From the NCBI RefSeq assembly GCF_037975245.1, contig NC_092571.1, positions 14,813,917 to 14,877,916 of the forward strand: DNA of 64,000 bases, written 5' to 3'. This DNA is from Apostichopus japonicus (Eukaryota > Echinodermata > Holothuroidea > Aspidochirotida > Stichopodidae). The notes under the pieces were generated by a model. That model saw only the letters and a list, made by a program, of their open reading frames with translations, was not told the origin of the DNA and did no database searches. Positions 24,601 to 36,093 of the stretch are shown piece after piece (positions within the stretch are counted from its first letter, which is position 1; every line of letters starts with the position of its first letter). The translations under genes and the position numbers were made by a program.

Positions 24601-27600
24601 GTGATACCAATTTAAGTATCTACAAAGGGAGAGGTGGAGGGGTGATACCAATTTCAGTACCTTCAAAGAGAGGGATGAAGGGGTGACACCAATTTCAGTA
24701 TCTCTAAAGGGAGGGATGGAGGGGTGATACCAATTTCAGTACCTTCAAAGGGAAGGATGAAGGGGTGACACCAATTTCAGTATCTCTAAAGGGAGGGATG
24801 GAGGGGTGATACCAATTTCAGTACCTTCAAAGGGAGGGATGAAGGGGTGACACCAATTTCAGTATCTCTAAAGGGAGGGATGGAGGGGTGATACCAATTT
24901 CAGTACCTTCAAAGGGAGGGATGAAGGGGTGACACCAATTTCAGTATCTCTAAAGGGAGGGATGGAGGGGTGATACCAATTTCAGTACCTTCAAAGGGAG
25001 GGATGAAGGGGTGACACCAATTTCAGTATCTCTAAAGGGAGGGATGGAGGGGTGATACCAATTTCAGTACCTTCAAAGAGATGAAGGGGTGATACCAATT
25101 TTAATCATTTTATCTATTTCGGAGAGTGTTTATTGAAATGCAATCTGAATTTAATGTAAACCACTAGTCATCTTGGACAACCAGTGTGGTGGGCTGTCCG
25201 ATTGACAGTTTTAGCTCATTTTGGGAATTTTGTTTTTGACAATTTGGAAGACCATTAACGGAAAAAACCATGGATTTCTCCTTGATGAAAACCTGCCTTG
25301 CTTCTAATATTTGGAAATGGAGGGCAAAGGAGAGGAATTCCCTGTTTGATTTTGGCAAAGGGATCCATTCATCTTCCCCCTCACCCTGGTGAAGTGATTC
25401 ACCCACCTTCTCACCCCGGCGAAGAGATCCACCCACCTTACTCTGGCAAAGGGATCCACCCACCTTCCCCTCAACCCTGCGAAGGGATCTTCTCACCTTC
25501 CCCTCACCCTGGTGAAGTGATTCACCCACCTTCTCACTCCGGTGAAGATATCCACCCACCTTCCTCTTACTCTGGCAAAGGGATCTACCCACCATCCTCT
25601 CACTCTGGCGAAGGGATCCACCCACCTACCTCTCACTCTGGCGAAGTGATCCACCAACTTCCTCTCACTCTGGCGAAGGGATCCACCCACCTTCCTCTCA
25701 CCCTGGCAAAGTGATTCACCCATCTTCTCACAGCTGCGGTGGGATCCACTCACTCTCCCTCACCTTGGACCTTGTTATCCTATTTCCCTCCTCCCTTCTC
25801 AGAAACCCTCATTGCTCTATCCCTTTTCGTCGTTTCAGGCATTGTTCGATGACTTTCAGGCAAAGCTTCTCGAGTTTCATCAGAAGGGTGTTTCCGATGA
25901 AGCAACAGCAGACAAGGCCAGTAAAGTCTCGGCAGCAGCGGCTAAGGCCACTGCCGTACCGGCCAAAACACCTAAAGGTAAGTCAAAGTATGTGACACAC
26001 ATACTGCAGTTGGCTGGGTTTGCACAGGTTTTCTCAATAAAGGTTTATTTATTGAGTCCTATTTAAATATATATTTGAAATTGCAATGAGCTGGAAAGTA
26101 CAGAACGGTGAAAAGACTTCCAGCCTCCACCGGGATTCGAACCCGGGCCCCCTGCTTTATATGCCGACACCCTCACCAACTAGGCTATGGACGCTGATTG
26201 TCTGTCCAGAGGTTTGAAACCAGTGAGGAAGGTTGCCATTCCACTGTAGGCTTAATATATGTTTATATATATATTCTAGTCTTGATGATATGATGCCCAC
26301 AGATGGGTCATACTTAGAGGAAGACAGACTGTTACTCTTTAAAGCAGGGTTTCCCTAACTTTATTCCCCCCACAAACCCACTGTGGATGTCAGAGTTGTC
26401 CACGAACCCCCAACTTTTGGAGACACGATCTGAGTCATTATTATACTATAATACGCATAACAGTGCTTCGTAAAAGATCAAGTTCATGGTGTAATATTGT
26501 AGAGTTCGTCGATAGGTACGAATTTTGTACATTACTAAACTATATGATATATCAGATTTTAGTTCAGCAAAAAGTACTTTGACTTTCTGAAATGTCTCAC
26601 GAACCCCCTGGGATGGACTCAGGCACCCCCTGGGGGTTCATGCAACCCAGTTAGGGAACCCCTGCTTTAAAGGATACCACCACTTAAGTCTTAGCTGAGC
26701 CCATACAACACTTGAAACAACATTCAAATCCAAATTTTATTCTTTGCTGGCCTTTTATGTGATAGAGACATTTTGTGGTGAAAGAACTTCCCTAAACAGC
26801 TATAAGTAGAATATTGCTGCCATTGGGATATATCCTAGATGAAAATTCATGTCTGGGAGCTGTCATTGTTTTAATCTGTGCTCATCTGATGTCATTCAGT
26901 AGTATGTTGGCTTAATAGGGACATAGGGGAAAAAAATCTCAAAATGTTGACTTTTTATCTCAAAATTTTGACTTTTTATCTCAAAATTTTGACTTATCTC
27001 AGTTGTCTTTCTTCCCTATGTCCATATTAAGCCACTGTACAGTAGTTCCAGTAGGAAAAGGGAAGCATACTATTTAGTTCAATGATGTCATGTTTAGACT
27101 TGCTCAAGTCGTTTTACCTTAGATGGTGTTTATACAGAAATGCGATTTTCGGGCGCTTTTGAAAGCGGCATGTCCCGTAGCCGCTCTGGCAATAAATAAT
27201 TGAATGTTTATATTCACTAATTGGGAACATCTTATGTTAGCAGTATTGTCTGTGTAAACAGTGTTAATACAGAAAATTGGTGAAGCATATATGTCACATT
27301 GCCACTCTGGCTATAAATTATTATTTTAAAAAACAAATTTGACAATTTTCAAAATGATTTCAATACTGGATAAAATTATTCTCTGATCTACATTTCTTCG
27401 TTATTGCCAGAGTGGCTAAGTTACGTTTTGATTTTCCACTTATCTGTATAAACATCGCTTATAAAAGCAAACAGTGTTTACTTGTTGACACATAAGTTGT
27501 CCTCAATTAGTAATTTCTCCAATCAATATTTATCTCCTGCTAGACAAAATTTGAAGACTAAATTTTCCTTTCCCTGTAGGTCAAACAATCCATAAATTTA

Positions 27601-30600
27601 TGGACAAAAGTTGTAAAACATGAAAACATTCCTTTTCCTGAATATAAACAGAAAATACAAACGTATATTTGTATACTAAAGCAGGTATAACACACGATCT
27701 AATCCTGTTTATTTTCCTGGAAAATGTTGCCACTTCGGCAACCATAAGTTACACCTGCTATGTCAGCCCTACTGTCACACATGACAATGATGTTTTATGA
27801 GGTCGGGCGCATGTTTACTGAAGCAGTTTTTTACTTTGTTCCATTGGTTTTTTATTAGGTCATGTTATGTATATGTATCAACAGTTTGCTTTCATAAAAG
27901 GCGGACTGTAAGTGATTAAATTCATGTAGTTTATACATCTGCCTTCAGTCGGTGAAGACTGCCTCGCCCTTTCTAAGACTGGTTTGCGTGCACTAAAGGA
28001 TGAAGTAAAGGTCTGAGGTTACTGTACAAGTTTAAAGTTGTATCTTGTGTTGAATTTTGTTACCCCACAATCTTAGTGATAACAGCATACCTAGAGCACT
28101 GGTATTCATAATGGGGCGTGGCAACCCTAGTTGGGGTCACCAAAATATTTTGTGGAGTCAACAAGAAAACTGGAGGGGGGGGAATGGAAAAAAAATCCTG
28201 ATATTCGTGGCAAAATCTTGGGACATTAATAAATAGCTTCAAAATTTGCAAAATATAACACCATTTTGCAACTAAACACTCTTAACTAGCAAAATAGTTT
28301 GAATACCTGGGAAAGGGGGCATGCCTTCTCCCTGTAGACCCCTTCTCCAGGTCACAATATCCGCCACTGGGGGCATCGCCAGGATGGTGGAGGTGAAGAT
28401 TGGGGTAACCAAGCAAAATAGTTTGAAAAACCAGGGTCATTGAGGACCATAGTGTTTCCTAGGTTATCTGAAGGAGATAACTGTAAATGTTTGATTATTA
28501 ATGTATCAGAGCTAAAACAGTACATGTGGAGTATAGTGGGCAAAGTGGAAAGGCAATGGACTTGTGTTGTAAGGATTGCAAGATCATCATGTTGTGTCCT
28601 TGACAAGGCCCTTAAAAATCTTCATTGCCTCTCTCCACCCAAGAGTAAGAGTTTTGAAGTGGGGACCTGCAAGATAACTTGTAAATATAGGATAATGTTG
28701 CTTGTGCTGGCTTGTGGCTGCACCCTATGGGAAGTTCCCCAGGGGACATGTTGATGGGAGGTGCACGGGAGTGCCTGGGGTGTCACTGTTTCAATTCTGC
28801 ACACTGAGTTTTCGGGCATGACAAGCGACCAACGACCATGTTGTAAAAGTCATATGAGAAGGCCCTGCCTAATTGCTATAAGACTGTAGTAGTTCAACAT
28901 GTTTAACTTTAATTTAGTTCGTAATAATGACACTTGGAAATTTTGTAATTGGGCGTAAGGTTTGTTCAGAATACTAAATTTGACTAAATGGAATATTGAA
29001 TTTAATCTGTGGGACACAAAATATTCTCTACTGGATTAAACCGTTACCTAACTAAGTGTAACCCAATGATTGTGACCATGAAGATTTCCTGAGTGTGATT
29101 GAGTCTCTAACAATGGGTAAATATTACATACAGTATGGCTTGATCAAAATGACACAAAAGTTACAAACTTTAAAAATGTTTTCACACCAGGAAGACTGAA
29201 CAAATTAATGTCACATACCTTATTACTTATGATGAATTTGAAACAATCTTTTCAGAATCCCCAAAAAGAAAGGTTAATATATCTCTGGTTTATGTTTTGT
29301 TTTGTTTTGTTTTTTCATGATAAAATACGATATTAGCCTCACATTAAAAAAAACAGGTGTTACGTATATAGGGGGAGGGGGTTGCCTGTAAAGTGTCAAC
29401 TTGGAAGTCTTTACCTGTCATCAAAATATTTGATTTAAATATTTTCTTACCTTTTGGTATTAGACATTTGTGTATATATTCCTTTAATAAGCTTAAGTTT
29501 GCCCTTTGAGGCTGCAGAAGGAAGAATTACGTGACATCTTCGTTTAATGTCGTCTAGGCAATGGTCTTTGGACGATATATATAGGCCTATACTGTTCAAT
29601 TGGTACATAATCCAAAGAAAGATTTTACTAACGTCTGGAGACGAAAAAAATATTTTCAAAAATGTGGCTTGTGTTGTTTATTTCATAACGAGAGTCTCAT
29701 ACAGTATAACGGTAAGGTCGTAAGGAATTTGTTTCGACAAAGGAGGGAGGGGGGGGGGGGGGAGAGGAAGAAAAATGAGATGAAATAAGAGACATGTTAT
29801 AATCAGGATGTAGTTTTCATCGAGAAATTCATAAAATTTGCAGCAGTCAACAACAGACAACCTATGAAACAGGAAGTATCCATTCAAAGCAATCTTTGTC
29901 ACATTTATTTTGGCACTTCACAGTATCGTTCGCATTTAAGGTAAAAATCCCCCAGACAGCCCAGTTCGTTAGCTGGACTACCGAACTTACATGTAACAAG
30001 TCACAAAATAAGTCAAGAATTTCTGATTTTTTTTTTTTTTTGGGGGGGGGTATGTGACCCTGAGTAACAACATTTTTCTGAATAAGAAGCGTATGTTATT
30101 GACTCTTCAAGTTTTCTCATGATTCAATTTATTGAAAAAATGGCCCCAGTGTGTCATACAGTTTAAATAAGCTACATCAATGGAAAACATAATTTGAGTC
30201 GTTAGATGTGTCAAATAGTTTGTGTCATCAATGTTTTATCCATTATACTTTAATATATATATTTGCCGTACGGATGTGATCATGTCATCCACTGTAGGAT
30301 ACGTTTATCAACGTTACTAATCAGGCCTCAAAAATGAAGCTATCCACTGGCTAATTGCCAGTGGATTTGCCATTTTCCAGTAGAAAAAAAATGCACTTGC
30401 AAGTTTCTTTCTGCAAGTACAGTAGGCATGAAGATATTTCACATAAGTCGGGTAATAATTGTCAGTTAAAGCAATTTGTGGTTTCCGTACCTTACGCAAG
30501 CCCCAGTTTACTGTCTATTATCAGCTGATGTTATTGGTCAGCTCCCTGTCAACCCCCCCCCCATTGACTGACGTGTGCCGCCGTAATTTAGAAAAATTGT

Positions 30601-33600
30601 CAGTGATAACTTGATTCTAGCCGGTTAAGATAAATAATCTGATACAAAAGATTATTTAAGCAGTTGCATTTCTCGTTTCAAGAAATTGGCCGAAATTGTG
30701 TAAATTCTAGATCCGCCGATAGCGATGATTCTTTTGCAGACCACGTTGGTGATGAGGAAAGATAGTAACAGAGCTCAGCTGTGCTATTGTTTCATGTGAT
30801 AAACTGTAATCCTATGTTCTACAGTATGACTCATTCTTTATCAAGTTCACTATATAGCGTCCCCTGATTTCCCATGATAGCGCTCGTGGTGAGAGTCCCC
30901 TTCGTTGCTCGCCAGGAAATTTAAAATAATTTGTAAAAATGCTCTCAGAGTTAATTTGCAAGTTTCATTATCCAAGGAAGGACAGTCTGAGACAAATAAA
31001 GCGGTTCATGGAGATGTAGGATGTGTGGGCAAGAGGAACTGAGGATGATAGATCTCAAAAGGCACATTGCTCACTGCATACGATCATTGTTCCTAACATC
31101 TGCCGTCAATTTTCCCGCGCAACCACCGTGCGAAACTGCGTCTTGGTATATGTTTGTTTGATGGAGAAAATATGTATTTTCAAGCAAACACAGAGCTTAA
31201 CTCTCATCTATATCTATATGATAGGCTCCCTTAACTAAAAATCTTGTTCCAATCGAGCGATATATCTCAGTTCAGAGGTCATGTCAATGTACTGTTAGTG
31301 TCGACCTCTAGAATCTGAGACGATTTAATTTTGTCTTTGTTTTGATTTTAATGTAGGTAGGTAGAATGTTGCAGTTAGCCTATAGGATGTTAGTCTATAA
31401 TCAAACCAATGCCATCATTAGGTGATGAAGAGCTGTCTACTAATTAAGATAATTCAGCATTTGCAGAACCCATCTCCGTCACAGAAAATAAACATTGTGA
31501 CAAATCAATAAAGAAATGCACGAAAGATTTGATGCACGTTTGACTCGATGATGTCATATTTAGACTTGCTCAAGTCTTCAGCCTTGTGTTGTGTGCGAGA
31601 CTACATTGAAACTGTGATACAGTGTCTCCCAAAACGGAATTAACACTTTTCTCAGTTGTTCGTGATAACTTTTAACAGCTGTCGCATAGACGAATGATGA
31701 TTGTGTTTCCTTTAAAGGCAGAGGTATAGCCATTGACAAAAAGGGCCTCTGACATGGGAGTGACAAAGAGGGCCTCTGACATGGGTATGACAAAGAGGGC
31801 CTCTGACATGGGTATGACAAAGAGGGCCTCTGACATGGGTATGACAAAGAGGGCCTTTGATATGGGCATGACAAAGAGGGCCTCAATATGGGAGTGACAA
31901 GTATGGCCTCTGATATGGACGTGACAAGTATGGCCAATTATTAGAACATTACAAATATGGCCTATCGGGGGGGGGGGGGGGGGAATGGTCTTCGATATAA
32001 GCAGTAGATGCCAGATCAGATTACTTACTAAGATCATGACTAATATCACCAAAGAAACCAATGAGAAACAAAACCCAATGGGCTCGGGATATTAAGGGGT
32101 TCTCCTAGGGGGACTTGTTTCGACACCCATATGTTACCGCTCTATTGCAATTATTTGTTAACCTTTTTTTCTGTTTAAGAAAAATGGCTGGCAGGGGATG
32201 ACGGCAAAGAATTCATGAATTTGCCAATTGCACTGTTGGGTTTTTCAAGCTTTTGGGCCATTAGTAAGAATAGTCTAAACCATTAGCTTTTCTTGCTTAA
32301 CTCATAGATGGTACTTGTGCACGTTACCCCCAAATTTAAAATGATTTGAAAGATTTTCCACTTACAGCTAGAGTTGCATCAAAATACACAGGTCTGGTTG
32401 TCATTTTTTTTTTTTTTTTTTTAAATCTTAAGGATGATTTTGTTCGTAGTAACTACTAGCTAGGATCCAATCTGCATTCTTTCAAGATACTGAAGACTGC
32501 CTGAGAGAGTTGACCATCCATGAACTAAACATAAACGACTTTAATGCAAGGGAAGTAATGACATGTTTTAGCTTGATAGAACAAGAAAAAGCAGGGAGTG
32601 TATATAAGTGTACCTGAAATATGTCGTAATAAATTTACACTTGCTGTTGTCAGAAGAAAAAAATCAACCTCCTAGTCTCGGGGAGTGTTTTTTTCCGCTC
32701 CCTTTTTTCATTTTTCCTCTTTTTTTTCTTATCCAAAGAAACGCTCCAGTGTCATTTTGATTTGACCCGATTTTGCCAATCCCCACCGTATGATAAAATA
32801 ACTGTGACAACTTTTTGCCTGAAATTTAATTTATATCTCCCTTTCGAGCTCATAATAGACCCCATAAAATAACCTAGATATACCTTAGCGTCAGCTCAGG
32901 TGAGAAACCCGACCAGAGATCCGTTAGCCTTCCAAAGCTGATAAGAAACAGATTAAAGGACTTGTAATGGTACAGACACTGTAGGTTTTCCCTTAAACAG
33001 TGGGATTCAAACTCGATTCTGGGTATTAAGAGGAAAATGATGCAATGTTTTTGTTTTTTTGTTTTGTTTTGTTTTTGAAAGGCCTTTGCTGAGAATTTGT
33101 AGTGTAATTCTTCCTTGAAGTAAGATTGAGCATGATCACCTTGTTTGGTTAAATATTGATCAAAGATTGGAATTAAATTAACATACTATTTTGGGGGACA
33201 GGAGGCAAGGGGGTAGGGGAGGGGAGGGGAAACTGAATTGAAATTTTTGCACAAACTGGTCCTACCAACCTGAATGAAATTAACCCGGTCTTACAAACAC
33301 TGAATTGAAATTATCATAGTCTGGTCTTTCCAAAGTGGATTGATTTTAAAAATTAAAACTTTCATAGTTTCCATTCTTAATACAAGCAATGATTCAAATT
33401 TATCATAGTCTGGTCTTGATACCAAAAGTCTAATCATACAGCATTCCTGAAAAAACATGTGCTCCATCAAAACTCGTACCGAGAAACGATATACCCCGAG
33501 CTTTGTTTCTTGTTCCGCGAATTACCGTACGACGACGGTTACGGATTTTGTGTGGATTCACTTTAAACTTACGTCGTGGTCGTCCTCGTCGGTGTGCAGG

Positions 33601-36048
33601 GTGGCTGACACGGAGAAGAATGTTTAGACAAGTGACCTAATTTTGAGTGTAAATGATTCACACTGCCTCTTCCGTTTGGGTTATAAACACCTGGGATTTT
33701 ATCACTCTATCCATTTAAAACTTGATACCCAAGAGTCAGGTTTGACATTTCCCCGGGTAAGGAGGACAAATTAAAAGTTTAGCCCTTTTTTTCGGTAGGA
33801 CAGCTTCATGTTTATTCCTTTTTCTTATTGGCTTAGAATATTTCTTCAAAGTATTTTAGTATTATTCCATCTGTCCTAATTCTTTGGCCAAGGGTAAAAT
33901 GATCAGTGGTTCAGTGGTTACCATCTATCAGATGCCATGCATCTTCTTGTGTCTGTCTGTCTGTCTGTGTGTGTGAGACAGAGTGACATCTATATGGCAG
34001 GTTTTACCCACTGATTGTATATAAACAGTCTCATTGACAGATTTTACTGTATTCCGATAGCTGTGATAGAATGGTACATCTGAGAACACTTGCAAGTGGG
34101 AATGGGTAAAAGTGGTCAGCTTGGATTGGACCCATCAAGGAGTTCAAGCTGTAAATTATACCAAATTAGTATATATCATCTTTTCTGATTTTTCTTTTCT
34201 TGTTTTTTGTTTTTCAAAATGTATAAGTATGCAGAAAATGAAATGTCCCCATCCCTGAGTGGTATTAATTGTTTTTTGGACAGAGCTGGTGGACATTGCA
34301 TATACTTTCATGGGTCACATTGTACTAATTTATATACCCTTGAAATGATCGTCAAAGTTCTGTAGGTTAAATGCAACAGAATGTTTTCAAAGTGAAGGAG
34401 ATACGTCACATTTCTTTACCTCCCGTTCGGTTCCCCTCCCTCAAAAGCAAACGTTTATCAACATAGTTTTAAGCTAGGACTAACAACATAGGCCCCTACT
34501 TTGCATATACTGTAAGAGAGTGTCACGTAGTGTCCTCAACTTGGTAAAGCTGATTTACTTCTTATAATTAATACTTACGCTCATTTAGATGCACTCGAAG
34601 AATTCAAGTTTGTTAAAAAAAAAAATCCACTGCTGTAGATGTTGAAGGGTGAATCTGATGGGTTTTGGACCGTGTGGTTATTTTATTTTTTGTTAATGAA
34701 ACTCTCAGCCAGTGGCTTTAAAATAATACCATTAATACATACATGTACAGTATTGTATGTATTAATTATGTTATGTAAACAATATAGAAAGCTGTAGTAT
34801 TTTAGAAGGGCTACAAGCAATTGACCTGTTTCACAATTCAGTTGGATATACAGTACAGTAGGTCTTACTTTAACCCTAGATTCCTAGAGAATTAAATTTC
34901 GTCCAAAATGTTATCAATATCAAAAGATTGTTTTAAACACAATTAATAATATAATAATACTGACATTGTATTTGTTTGTTGCTTTTTTTGGGGGGGGGTG
35001 TATATTTGGGGGGGATTGGGGTTTTTTTAATTGTTTTTGGGGTGTTTTTTTTTCATATTATTATTTCCCCCAACAGAGTCAGTGACAAGACACTGGCAGT
35101 ACAGTATTTCATGTTACTAACAATTTACTGGAAAATACTTTCCAGCATGAAAGAAAGAAATGAAATATTAGGTTGGATCCTTTTTGATGACACCAACCTA
35201 CATTTAAATCAATGAGACTTCAAGGCTTTATATCCACATCTGAAGTAGAGGCTCAGTATTTTCAAGGCAAGTTAGAAAAGAAGGAAAAAAAATGAGCAAT
35301 CTGAGAGGTGCGAAGACGTTGTAATTTAAGACGTAAGATGTCAGATATGTGTTTATGTCCTCACGGCCATCTTTCATGTTAACTTCATTATTTATACCGT
35401 TAAAAAAAGTTACGGCGCACCCCGATTCTATTTTGTATTCAAGTCACCGCCGGAAAGATATTCGCGCTTAAATAGGGAAGATGTCAAAACTGGAAGTGTT
35501 TTATTGCGGGGTACAGCGTCTGTTAGTCAAATAAATGCGGTCTTGATATGGTCAAGTGTCGGTCGAGTCGTGTCGAAATGTGAGAGCGAGAGATACAGAG
35601 GTGATTGCGGCAAGTGAAATATTGTACGATTTTAATAAACTGGCATAGTTTGTTTTATCCAGGACTATAGTACAGCGTACATGGAATAATTTCAGGTTTC
35701 CACTTTAAAATGAAGGTTTTATCAGAAAGAGTGAAACTGTAATCGTTTTTGTGCACATGAGCAAAAAGTAGAATAAATTTTGTGGTGTACCTACCATACC
35801 GACAATTTCCTCTGGAGGGAAGTGTGTGTGTGTACCTGAAAGTGTGGCATGAAGACATGGATGAAGGGGGTGAGGGGCAGGGGGTAGGAGGAAGGGGGTG
35901 GGTGGGGGGTAGGAGGAAGGAATTGTGGAGGGGTGAGTATCGTAATTTTTCAGTGGCTACTAAGCTACTTTCACTTTGCTGAAAAAATAATTGCAATATT
36001 TACAGTTTGTGCTTTTCATATACAATTTTCATCAGCAAAGACATCACA

Positions 36049-36093
<45 letters not shown>

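Noticed and set aside
25164-25753. Long frames rich in HPPSHPGE or GGSLRQSE repeats on both strands
   Set aside because: Product of a 33-bp intronic minisatellite. Openness on both strands and perfect repetition indicate simple DNA, not a repeat protein.
31578-32061. Minus-strand frames of 119-129 codons with repeated MSEALFVIP
   Set aside because: 27-bp minisatellite plus flanking repeat family A; no start context, no family.
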